This document shows, in pieces, positions 1 to 5,142 of a DNA stretch of 5,168 nt. Position 1 is the stretch's first letter. The number at the start of each line of letters is the position of its first letter. The stretch spans positions 1-5,168 of the forward strand of contig JANYKF010000247.1 in the NCBI GenBank assembly GCA_025361665.1. The letters are read 5' to 3'. The stretch is from Clostridiaceae bacterium (GTDB lineage Bacteria > Bacillota > Clostridia > DSM-8532). The notes under the pieces were generated by a model that saw only the letters and a list, made by a program, of their open reading frames with translations, had not been told where the DNA came from and ran no database searches. A program made the position numbers and the translations under genes.

Positions 1-62
1 GAAAATAACCGTCAATGTGCACAAAACACCTGTTCGAAAAACATGATTTTCTGGTGATAACA

Positions 63-81
63 GACAGGAAGTAAGCCTGTC
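63..81. repeat. Short hairpin, 6-bp stem
   Basis: GACAGG at 63-68 is the reverse complement of CCTGTC at 76-81, with a 7-base loop. No T-run follows on either strand, so it is not a clear intrinsic terminator. It is one of several dyads packed into the 274 bases before the kinase gene. Confidence 0.4.
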
Positions 82-88
82 ATGACAA

Positions 89-119
89 CCTGTGGACAAA
101 ACAGAAAAGAATCCACAGG
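89..119. repeat. Inverted repeat of CCTGTGGA / TCCACAGG
   Basis: CCTGTGGA at 89-96 is matched by its exact reverse complement TCCACAGG at 112-119 across a 15-base A-rich spacer. The same 8-mer pair recurs back to back at 199-214, so this word occurs four times in about 130 bases. That suggests a recognition site for one DNA-binding protein, though the protein is unknown. Confidence 0.5.
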
Positions 120-122
120 AAA

Positions 123-138
123 CGCCTCAATAGAGGCG
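123..138. repeat. Perfect small hairpin, 6-bp stem
   Basis: CGCCTC (123-128) pairs with GAGGCG (133-138) around the tetraloop AATA. There is no following T-run. It could be part of a leader structure or simply another element of the dyad-rich upstream region. Confidence 0.45.
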
Positions 139-187
139 GAATGGTGGGGATAAACTCGAAAACCATTGCAGCAGGCTCGTTTCCATT

Positions 188-225
188 ATCCACAACTATC
201 CACAGGCCTGTGGACGGTTGTGGAT
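188..225. repeat. 38-bp near-perfect palindrome upstream of the kinase gene
   Basis: The left arm ATCCACAACTATCCACAGG (188-206) and the right arm (207-225) are reverse complements at 17 of 19 positions, with no spacer. The two mismatches are the TA/CG pair next to the core. The central 16 bases (199-214) are a perfect palindrome. Each arm carries two copies of the word TCCACA or its complement. It sits 49 bases before the chosen kinase start and overlaps the only perfect DnaA-box word. A dimeric or tetrameric regulator's operator, possibly autoregulatory for the operon, is a reasonable inference. A cruciform or replication-type element is the alternative. Confidence 0.7.
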
Positions 226-256
226 TTGCCATGTATGGGCACGGGTGGCAATGTGC

Positions 257-264
257 GGAAGGGG
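257..264 (+). promoter_or_regulatory. Ribosome binding site deciding the kinase start
   Basis: GGAAGGGG lies 10 bases before the ATG at 275. The alternatives, a TTG at 218 inside the palindrome and an ATG at 251, have no comparable site. This supports translation starting at 275. Confidence 0.55.
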
Positions 265-274
265 ATGGCATCGC

Positions 275-2011
275 ATGTCCGAATCGGAATACCGGGCTGA
301 AACGGCTCACCTGGCGCAGCGGAACCGGCTGCTGTCCGTCCTCCTGCATGTTTCCAACCTCGCCTCGCATGACACCGACGTCAGAATCCTGGCGGAAGCC
401 GTGCTGGAGCGGCTGCACGGGCTGCTGCCCTGCGACGGTTCCCTGTGCTACGTGCAGGAGGGAAACCGGCTCGTGAACGTGGCGCGGAAGGGTCCCATCC
501 GGGATTTCATCGGAAAGCACCCTTTGCGGAGCCAGGGGTTTCCGATTGGCCAGCCCTTCCTTGCGCAGCGCAAATCCCTGCTTGTGCCCGATCTCTGGGA
601 TGCAGACGCACAGACAGTCCTGCTGCGGGAACAGCTGGCCTCTTTTCTGGACGGCCCCGGGTCGGTTGCGCGCTGCTGGCTCTTTCTGCCGCTGGTTCAG
701 CGCGGCCGGTCCATGGGTGTCATCCTGGCCACCCATCACGAGCCGCGAAGATTTGATGCGGAAGACAAGGTTTTCGGTACCGCTTTTGCCCACCAGGCCG
801 CGATTGAGTTCGAAAATGCCAGATTGGACCGGGATGCCCGGCAGCGCACGGATGAAGTCCGCACCATGCTTCAGGTGCAGCGGGCCATCACCCGCCGGGT
901 CGAACCGGAGGCGGTCCTCAGGCTGATTTCCGATGAGGCTTGCCGGTTGACTGGTTCGGGCGGTGCCCTGGTGTTTTTGAATGACCGTGGATCATGGAGG
1001 CTGGCCTGTTCATCCGGGCATGCGGCCGGTCCCCTGCCGGAAGCGAAAATCCTTCCCGCATCGGTCCTCGTCGTCCTGTCCGATATGGGAAGGACCCAGA
1101 GGCCTTACCACCTGCGGGGCGAGCGAACCGGTTCGGCCCGGCATGACTGCCTGCTGCGGCATTATGGCCTCGAGAGCCTGCTCTGCGTGCCCATCGTTTC
1201 GGAAGAAGGCACCTTGGGGCTGGTGGGGGTGACAAAGCCGACAGAAGGCGGATTCCAGGCGGATGACCTGCGTATTTTGTCGCTGCTCTCGTCCTCTGCC
1301 GTGCTCGGGGTTGAGAATGCCCGGCTGTATGAATCCGAACGCCGTCTGCGCGGACAGGTGGCGGAACAGGCAGCAGCGGCGGAACGGAGCCGGCTGGCCC
1401 GGGAACTGCATGATGCCGTCACCCAGACCTTGTTTTCAGCGAGCCTCATTGCCGAAGTCCTGCCGCGCATTTGGGAAAAGAACCCCGAACTGGGCCGCGA
1501 AAGGCTGGAAGAAGTGCGGCTTCTGACACGCGGCGCACTTGCGGAAATGAGGACGCTGCTGCTGGAACTTCGTCCCAAGGTGTTGGAGGACACGCCCCTC
1601 GAGGATCTGGTGAAACACCTGATTACGGCGGCTTCGAGCCGATCCGGGATGAACGTCGCATCGCAGGTGACCGGTTGTGACGGGTTGCCGGTTGATGCCA
1701 GACTTGCCGTTTACAGGATTGTCCAGGAGGCCCTCAACAACATTGTCAAGCATGCCCGGGCAACCCATCTTCATATCCTGATCAAAGGGAATGGTCCTGG
1801 AAAAGGTTCCTGCACCGCGCTTGAAATGGAAATCAGCGACGATGGCGAGGGTTTCAATCCGGACGCCGTCCCCGGCGGGCATTTGGGCATCGGCATCATG
1901 CGGGAGCGTGCGGCGTCAATCGGCGCGACATTCAATGTGGTTAGCGGAACGAAAAGCGGGACAACCATCCAGGTCCATTGGCAGTGGAAAATGACGGGAA
2001 GCGGGGAATAA
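275..2011 (+). CDS. Soluble GAF-GAF sensor histidine kinase (HisKA_3 / NarL-LiaS-DosS type)
   Basis: This 578-residue protein should autophosphorylate on histidine and pass the phosphate to the response regulator encoded next to it. Two GAF-like sensor domains fall at about residues 25-180 and 205-350. A short helical linker (about 350-372) leads into a HisKA_3 dimerisation domain with RELHDAVTQTL, where His379 is the likely phosphoacceptor and D380xxxQ384 fits the family's phosphatase motif. The ATPase domain shows the N-box (EALNNIVKHA, Asn488/Asn489), the G1 box (DDGEGF, 522-527) and a G2 box (GHLGIGIMRER, 535-545). No signal peptide or membrane segment is seen, so it should sense a cytoplasmic or diffusible signal. 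The layout and length resemble mycobacterial DosS/DevS, which binds haem in its first GAF domain. His154, His155 and His173 lie in GAF1, but haem binding is not shown. The ATG at 275 is preferred for its ribosome site. The kinase class is secure; the signal is unknown. Confidence 0.93.
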   Translation: MSESEYRAETAHLAQRNRLLSVLLHVSNLASHDTDVRILAEAVLERLHGLLPCDGSLCYVQEGNRLVNVARKGPIRDFIGKHPLRSQGFPIGQPFLAQRKSLLVPDLWDADAQTVLLREQLASFLDGPGSVARCWLFLPLVQRGRSMGVILATHHEPRRFDAEDKVFGTAFAHQAAIEFENARLDRDARQRTDEVRTMLQVQRAITRRVEPEAVLRLISDEACRLTGSGGALVFLNDRGSWRLACSSGHAAGPLPEAKILPASVLVVLSDMGRTQRPYHLRGERTGSARHDCLLRHYGLESLLCVPIVSEEGTLGLVGVTKPTEGGFQADDLRILSLLSSSAVLGVENARLYESERRLRGQVAEQAAAAERSRLARELHDAVTQTLFSASLIAEVLPRIWEKNPELGRERLEEVRLLTRGALAEMRTLLLELRPKVLEDTPLEDLVKHLITAASSRSGMNVASQVTGCDGLPVDARLAVYRIVQEALNNIVKHARATHLHILIKGNGPGKGSCTALEMEISDDGEGFNPDAVPGGHLGIGIMRERAASIGATFNVVSGTKSGTTIQVHWQWKMTGSGE

Positions 2012-2018
2012 AAAACAG

Positions 2019-2780
2019 ATGGAAAACGGAAATGACCGAAAGGGCCCTATGGACATTCATCAAAAAGGGAAACAGGTCATCATGCGCAAACGGGAATCGG
2101 ACAGTCTTGGCAACGCAGGGTCGGAAAGCTTCGTGGTGGCAACCTCAAAGAGCATCCGCATCATGCTGGTGGATGACCATCGGGTGGTGCGCAGCGGCCT
2201 TCGCGCATTTCTCTCCGTATTCGAAGAGTTCATCCTTGTCGGAGAGGCCGCGAACGGACGTGAGGCCCTGGCGGTCTGCCTCGCCTGCAAACCGGATGTC
2301 ATCCTGATGGATCTGCAGATGCCGGAAATGAACGGGGCGGAAGCCACGCGGGAAATACGCCGGTTGTGCCCGCATGTGCAGGTCGTGGTGCTCACCAGCT
2401 TCCGCGAGGAAGCCATGGTGGAAGAGGCCCTGAAGGCCGGCGCCATCGGCTATCTGCTGAAAGATGTGACCGCAGATGAGCTGGCGGATGCCATTCGCGC
2501 GGCCATGGCCGGAAAACCCACCCTGTCGCCGGAAGCGACGCAGGCACTCATCAATGTCTCCATGCATCCGACGCTGGACGGGCGCGATCTCACGGCCCGG
2601 GAAATGGATGTGCTGCATCTGATGGTGGCGGGAGACAGCAACCCCGAAATCGCCAAAAAACTTGTGATAAGCCTGTCCACTGTGAAGTTCCATGTCAGCT
2701 CCATCCTTTCGAAACTCAGCGCTGAATCCCGCACGGAAGCGGTATCCACGGCGCTGACACAGAAACTTGTCCATGGATGA
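2019..2780 (+). CDS. NarL/FixJ-family response regulator with LuxR-type HTH
   Basis: This is a DNA-binding response regulator, the likely partner of the kinase that ends 7 bases upstream, so the two are almost certainly co-transcribed. From the ATG at 2019 it is 253 residues. The receiver domain spans about 46-165, with acidic pair Asp52/Asp53, phosphoacceptor Asp98 in LMDLQMPEMNG, Thr126 and Lys148 (LLKD). A LuxR-type helix-turn-helix covers about 191-250 (LTAREMDVLHLMVAGDSNPE, then a recognition helix around STVKFHVSSIL). All key receiver residues are present. The first 45 or so residues are a non-conserved, charged extension. Relatives are usually 210-220 residues, so the ATGs at 2049 (AAAGGG just upstream) or 2082 may be the true start. 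Its targets are unknown; the dyads upstream of the kinase gene are candidates. Confidence 0.93.
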   Translation: MENGNDRKGPMDIHQKGKQVIMRKRESDSLGNAGSESFVVATSKSIRIMLVDDHRVVRSGLRAFLSVFEEFILVGEAANGREALAVCLACKPDVILMDLQMPEMNGAEATREIRRLCPHVQVVVLTSFREEAMVEEALKAGAIGYLLKDVTADELADAIRAAMAGKPTLSPEATQALINVSMHPTLDGRDLTAREMDVLHLMVAGDSNPEIAKKLVISLSTVKFHVSSILSKLSAESRTEAVSTALTQKLVHG

Positions 2781-2842
2781 TGCGTTGTCAGGCGGCTGAC
2801 CTGGCTGACCGGCCAGGGAAAAGACCCGCCCATCGGGTATCG

Positions 2843-2882
2843 AAAGACTGTCCGGCAGGATGATTTGCCGGACGGTCTTTTT
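2843..2882 (+). terminator. Rho-independent terminator of the kinase-regulator operon
   Basis: Arms 2843-2857 and 2866-2880 form a 15-bp stem with a single T-G wobble (T2849-G2874) around an 8-base loop. The T-run at 2878-2882 follows the GC-rich part of the stem, and the A-run on the other side could let it act weakly on the minus strand too. It starts 62 bases after the regulator stop codon and separates the operon from the sigma factor gene. Confidence 0.9.
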
Positions 2883-2970
2883 CTGTATCATGGGACTATG
2901 CCCGGGAGTGCAGTTTGCGGTCGCAATCCCGGAATCACCGGTTGCCCGGTTGAAAGGACGTGTCGATACG

Positions 2971-3576
2971 ATGATGACTACCCGATTGAGCATGAAACAG
3001 GGAGAAACGGACAAAAACAGCGACAGACAGATGAGAGACGAAATCGTCATCCGGCGGGTCCTCGACGGGGACCGTGAAGCATTTGCCGAACTGGTCGAGC
3101 AGTACCGGAAACTGGTTTATCATGTGGCGAATGGCTACATGAAAAATGCGGATGAAGTTGACGATGTGGCGCAGGAGGTTTTCTTCCGCAGTTACCGCGC
3201 CCTTGACAGGTACAATCCGGAATACCGCTTTTCCACATGGCTTTCCGGCATTACGCGCAACTATTGCCTTGACGTCATCCGTAAAAAGGGGCGTGTGACA
3301 CTGGTCGATTTCGAGACATGCGAATACCTTGCGACGGACAGGCACACGCCGGAGGAAGCCTGGCTGGAGGAGGAAGAAAGACTGGAGTTGAAGAGGGCCG
3401 TGGATGCGCTGCCGGAAAACTACAAGGCCGTGGTACGCCTTTATCACAATGAGCATCTCAGCTATCAGGCGATGTCCGAACGAATGGAAAAACCGCTTTC
3501 CATTGTGAAGAACCGCCTGATGCGAGCCCGCCGGATGCTCGAAAAAGATCTTGCCGCCATGGGGCAGCATGCATGA
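2971..3576 (+). CDS. ECF-type (sigma-E/RpoE-like) RNA polymerase sigma factor
   Basis: This alternative sigma factor of the extracytoplasmic function class, 201 residues from the ATG at 2971, should direct RNA polymerase to a small regulon. Region 2 spans about residues 36-106, with AFAELVEQYRKLVYHVANGY, the DDVAQEVF core-binding motif (64-71) and RFSTWLSGITRNYCLDVIRKK around Trp90. An acidic linker (EEAWLEEEERLE) leads to region 4 (about 138-191) with LPENYKAVV and the helix-turn-helix SYQAMSERMEKPLSIVKNRL. There is no region 1 or 3. The frame is open from 2860, but that codon lies in the terminator loop. AAAGGA at 2953-2958, 12 bases upstream, favours 2971, while 2992 or 3031 are possible. 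No anti-sigma factor gene follows, which is unusual because most ECF factors have one next door. Only a tiny overlapping ORF sits there. Family assignment is firm; regulon and control are unknown. Confidence 0.92.
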   Translation: MMTTRLSMKQGETDKNSDRQMRDEIVIRRVLDGDREAFAELVEQYRKLVYHVANGYMKNADEVDDVAQEVFFRSYRALDRYNPEYRFSTWLSGITRNYCLDVIRKKGRVTLVDFETCEYLATDRHTPEEAWLEEEERLELKRAVDALPENYKAVVRLYHNEHLSYQAMSERMEKPLSIVKNRLMRARRMLEKDLAAMGQHA

Positions 3577-3671
3577 AGTTTTCCATGCCAGGCCTGCCAC
3601 CGCTGCGGTGCAAGGCGGATTTGGCCGTGACGTCGACGTGCAGCCCGGAAGTGCACAACGATAGCGGCTGA
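3573..3671 (+). CDS. Possible 32-residue ORF overlapping the sigma factor stop (ATGA)
   Basis: An ATG overlaps the sigma factor's TGA in the ATGA arrangement typical of translational coupling, and opens a 32-codon frame starting MKFSMPGLPPLRC. An anti-sigma factor often sits in exactly this position, but the peptide shows neither a transmembrane segment nor a full zinc-finger HxxxCxxC pattern. It has only two cysteines (residues 13 and 23). It may be a decayed anti-sigma start, a real micropeptide or chance. Confidence 0.15.
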   Translation: MKFSMPGLPPLRCKADLAVTSTCSPEVHNDSG

Positions 3672-3813
3672 CTCCGTCACTCCAGCACTGTCATTCCAAC
3701 ACCGCCATTTCTGTGCTGTCATTTTGCCTCCGCCTTGAAGTTCTGGCACATTGCAGCGGGTTTCACGCAGCATTTAGCCCAGCGCTTGCGTGTTTGCACG
3801 GGGTTCGGGTTTG
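3672..3813. other. Gene-free spacer before the tRNA promoter
   Basis: No convincing coding frame is seen between the sigma factor and the tRNA promoter. A short word, CTGTCATT, occurs twice (near 3688 and 3715), flanked by CAGCAC and GTGCTG, which could pair as a weak 6-bp stem. No T-run makes it a clear terminator for the sigma factor gene. Confidence 0.4.
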
Positions 3814-3843
3814 TTGACAGCGAGTTTTTTACCATGGTATACT
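3814..3843 (+). promoter_or_regulatory. Sigma70-type promoter of the tRNA-Ser pair
   Basis: A perfect -35 box TTGACA (3814-3819) and a near-perfect -10 box TATACT (3838-3843) are separated by 18 bases. Transcription should start near 3850, leaving a leader of under ten bases before the first tRNA. Such strong promoters are expected for stable RNA genes. Confidence 0.88.
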
Positions 3844-3857
3844 GATCAGGCTGATGA

Positions 3858-3947
3858 GGAGAGATGGTCGAGCGGTTTATGTCACCGGTCTTGAAAACCG
3901 GCGTGGATGCAAGTCCACCCTGGGTTCGAATCCCAGTCTCTCCGCCA
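3858..3947 (+). tRNA. tRNA-Ser, anticodon TGA
   Basis: This is a 90-base class II tRNA with an encoded CCA end. The acceptor stem GGAGAGA (3858-3864) pairs with TCTCTCC (3937-3943), followed by the discriminator G and CCA. The anticodon stem CCGGT (3885-3889)/ACCGG (3897-3901) closes the loop CTTGAAA, giving anticodon TGA at 3892-3894, which decodes UCA and related serine codons. A long variable arm with GTGGA/TCCAC, typical of serine tRNAs, and a T-arm with TTCGAAT are present. It is first in a two-tRNA unit. Confidence 0.97.
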
Positions 3948-3980
3948 TCTTCAACTGAATAATCCCAACCATTTCGACGC

Positions 3981-4072
3981 GGAGAAGTACTCAAGCTGGT
4001 CGAAGAGACGCCTCTGCTAAGGGCGCAGGTCGTGAAAACGGCGCGAGGGTTCGAATCCCTCCTTCTCCGCCA
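3981..4072 (+). tRNA. tRNA-Ser, anticodon GCT
   Basis: This is a 92-base class II tRNA with encoded CCA, 33 bases after the first tRNA and probably on the same transcript. The acceptor stem GGAGAAG (3981-3987) pairs with CTTCTCC (4062-4068). The anticodon stem CGCCT (4009-4013)/GGGCG (4021-4025) has one T-G pair, and the loop CTGCTAA places anticodon GCT at 4016-4018, reading AGC/AGU serine codons. The T-arm GAGGG-TTCGAAT-CCCTC is intact. Mobile-element sequence begins within about 30 bases of its 3' end. Confidence 0.97.
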
Positions 4073-4080
4073 TTCCTTAC

Positions 4081-4108
4081 AGACACTTCTGAACCAAGTG
4101 TCTAGACA
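4081..4108. repeat. 8-bp hairpin plus TGTCTAGACA palindrome after the tRNAs
   Basis: AGACACTT (4081-4088) pairs perfectly with AAGTGTCT (4096-4103) around a 7-base loop, and the right arm overlaps a perfect 10-base palindrome, TGTCTAGACA (4099-4108). AGACA therefore occurs on both sides of TGTCT. No T-run follows, so this is a poor intrinsic terminator, although it could help 3'-end formation of the tRNA transcript. The overlap with the recombinase stop codon (4102-4104) also allows it to be the outer end of the inserted element. Confidence 0.5.
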
Positions 4109-4605
4109 ATGGGCTTTAGCCGGTCCAACCATGAAGGGCATTGCTTAGGGAACTCGGCAATCTCCTTTTTGGCTTCTGTGAGGGGGGGTTCATCTGCAAC
4201 TGTTTCACACAAATCACCGATGAAGCGGTACCGGATCGTCGCATCCTGCGTTCGTTTGCCGGTGGTCCGATCCTCTTCCCCTACGGTAATGCTCTCGATG
4301 AGTTCCGTAAGGATTGACCGATCCAACTGAACGATGTCCTGATACTGTACGATGAGGTCAAGGCATTTCTTGATGTCGGCTCCATTGCAGGCCATGGTCC
4401 CGATCTGATCGCGAAGAACGGGAAGCTTATCATTGAGGATGGCCTGTTCCCGGACAAAGTCCGTCAACAGGTTTCCAAAGATGCTTTCCGGCAGCTTGCC
4501 AAGACATTTGTCCTCGTAGAGGCTTTTGATGTTTGAGGAGATGACATGCCGACACCAAGCAGGATTTGGGATTGACGGCATGCAGGGCGGAAACAGAACA
4601 GGCAC
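4102..4605 (-). pseudogene. C-terminal remnant of a large serine recombinase (DUF4368-like tail)
   Basis: The minus-strand frame encodes 167 residues from a GTG at 4605. From about residue 25 (4533 and below) it matches my knowledge of the C-terminal part of large serine recombinases of transposon/integrative-element type: IKSLYEDKCLGKLPESIF, a coiled segment, VQYQDIVQLDRSILTELIES, then ITVGE and RYRFIG near residues 107-130. These proteins are normally about 500-560 residues, with the catalytic serine domain, recombinase domain and zinc ribbon before this point. None of those is present. The first 24 residues look unrelated, and the frame closes at 4609-4611, so a deletion or rearrangement breakpoint lies near 4530-4545. 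It can no longer catalyse recombination. Its stop lies 30 bases from tRNA-Ser(GCT), marking an old insertion. Confidence 0.8.
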
Positions 4606-4610
4606 ATTTT

Positions 4611-4910
4611 ATGCATATCGAGATGCTTTTCGTCGCTGAAACACTGTTGCGCCTGGCAATGAAGGAGTACCAAGACTCTGGCGGGCAGGAAAAAGGCGAT
4701 GAGGACATCTCGACTCACGGCCAAGTGATTCAAGGTCTTGTCATCGCCAATGTGTGGGTTGAACTTGCCACCCCTGCAACGAAGAGACTTGTTCATACCA
4801 AGTTTGACACATCCAGCGATAGGTTTTCAAGGTTCATTTCTCAGATTTGGCCTGAGTTCATAGAACTGGCACCATGGTCGGAATGGAATCAGCTACCAGC
4901 AACTGCATAA
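4611..4910 (+). CDS. Small hypothetical protein next to the recombinase remnant
   Basis: I do not recognise this frame. From the ATG at 4611 it gives 99 residues, beginning MHIEMLFVAETLLRL. CAGG (4599-4602) is a weak ribosome site 8 bases upstream. The frame is open back to 4545, so a TTG at 4566 (114 residues) or an upstream truncated start is possible. The N-terminal 20 residues look like an amphipathic helix, followed by a polar stretch rich in Gln, Gly, Asp and Glu, a hydrophobic strand-like segment (VIQGLVIANVWVEL) and a Trp-rich end (IWPEF, PWSEW). There is no signal peptide or full membrane helix. Residue composition looks protein-like, but no motif supports a function. It could be a fragment of the same mobile element, divergent from the recombinase, or a gene of the accessory region that ends in the hairpin array. 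Confidence 0.4.
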   Translation: MHIEMLFVAETLLRLAMKEYQDSGGQEKGDEDISTHGQVIQGLVIANVWVELATPATKRLVHTKFDTSSDRFSRFISQIWPEFIELAPWSEWNQLPATA

Positions 4911-5039
4911 GTCCTGTCACAAGAATACATTACACTCAGGCTCATTAGTTGTGTATGAAGCGTGAAGTGGTTGGCTATTGGCACGACCTTTGGACATTCT
5001 CTCCCTATTTATTCTCGACTATAAACCATGATTCTGGTG
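4911..5039. other. AT-rich spacer before the hairpin array
   Basis: No gene or tRNA is seen. A TATAAA word (5020-5025) resembles a -10 box, but no -35 sits at the right distance; TTGGAC at 4990-4995 would give a 24-base spacer. A weak 4-bp dyad, ACCA/TGGT (5025-5038), stands immediately before the array and could be a degraded extra hairpin. Confidence 0.3.
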
Positions 5040-5040
5040 T

Positions 5041-5064
5041 AAAAACTCACTTTTGTGAGTTTTT
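5041..5064 (+). terminator. Array hairpin 1; also terminator-like
   Basis: AAAAACTCAC (5041-5050) and GTGAGTTTTT (5055-5064) form a perfect 10-bp stem around TTTT. The A-run and T-run at the base make it look like a bidirectional intrinsic terminator, though the GC core is only about five pairs. It could end a transcript entering from the 4611-4910 ORF, or simply be the AT-richest array member. Confidence 0.55.
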
Positions 5065-5091
5065 ATGCAGGATGTCTCTGACATCCTGCAT
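5065..5091. repeat. Array hairpin 2
   Basis: ATGCAGGATGTC (5065-5076) and GACATCCTGCAT (5080-5091) form a perfect 12-bp stem with the 3-base loop TCT. It abuts hairpin 1 with no spacer. No T-run follows, so termination is not its evident role. Confidence 0.9.
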
Positions 5092-5118
5092 GTTGAAGGC
5101 ACATTTTGTGCCTTCAAC
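5092..5118. repeat. Array hairpin 3
   Basis: GTTGAAGGCACA (5092-5103) and TGTGCCTTCAAC (5107-5118) form a perfect 12-bp stem with the 3-base loop TTT. It has the same total length (27 bases) and stem/loop geometry as hairpin 2, with unrelated sequence, and directly abuts it. Confidence 0.9.
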
Positions 5119-5119
5119 A

Positions 5120-5141
5120 CACCAAATCACGTGATTCGGTG
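5120..5141. repeat. Array palindrome 4, one mismatch, no loop
   Basis: CACCAAATCAC (5120-5130) and GTGATTCGGTG (5131-5141) pair at 10 of 11 positions. The only mismatch is A5124-C5137. The centre AATCACGTGATT is a perfect 12-base palindrome containing CACGTG, so a folded strand would need to open the innermost pairs. This member could also be a protein-binding dyad. Confidence 0.85.
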
Positions 5142-5142
5142 C

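Larger units (their letters stand above)
16..227. promoter_or_regulatory. Cluster of DnaA-box-like 9-mers upstream of the kinase gene
   Basis: Against the consensus TTATNCACA, one site is perfect (TTATCCACA, 186-194). Four others have one mismatch: 16-24 (minus strand), 91-99 (minus), 145-153 (minus) and 196-204 (plus). Such clusters are known from oriC regions and DnaA-regulated promoters, but no dnaA, dnaN, gyrB or parAB gene is visible here, and there is no clear AT-rich unwinding block or 13-mer set. The words also overlap the CCTGTGGA repeats, so they may be part of another protein's operator rather than true DnaA sites. What is seen is the motif density. An origin role is inference. Confidence 0.35.

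Noticed and set aside
80..793. Minus-strand frame of 237 codons opposite the kinase start
   Set aside because: It overlaps the first GAF domain and the upstream dyads and shows no recognisable domain or ribosome site.
2931..2967. Possible ECF-type autoregulatory promoter (GGAATC and GTCGAT words)
   Set aside because: The spacing between the two words is about 24-27 bases, too long for ECF promoters, and the ribosome site would fall outside the transcript.
2860..2970. Upstream extension of the sigma factor reading frame
   Set aside because: The first ATG lies in the loop of the upstream terminator and the extra 37 residues show no sigma-factor similarity. The ATG at 2971 has a better ribosome site.
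2145..3050. Long minus-strand frame of 301 codons opposite the response regulator
   Set aside because: It runs antisense through the clearly conserved receiver and HTH domains and through the terminator, so it is a shadow of GC-rich coding sequence.
3719..4141. Minus-strand 140-codon frame with strings such as RRRDSNPR and ETGIRTQGG
   Set aside because: These peptides are the typical false translation of tRNA T-arms and flanks. The frame lies across both serine tRNAs and is not a gene.
4464..4796. Minus-strand 110-codon frame with several cysteines, considered as the missing zinc ribbon of the recombinase
   Set aside because: The cysteine spacing and surrounding residues do not fit the recombinase zinc ribbon, and it is in a different frame from the remnant over the shared stretch.
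4949..5134. Plus-strand 61-codon frame running into the hairpin array
   Set aside because: A third or more of it is made of perfect palindromes, and no ribosome site precedes the start. The structure is better explained at the nucleic acid level.
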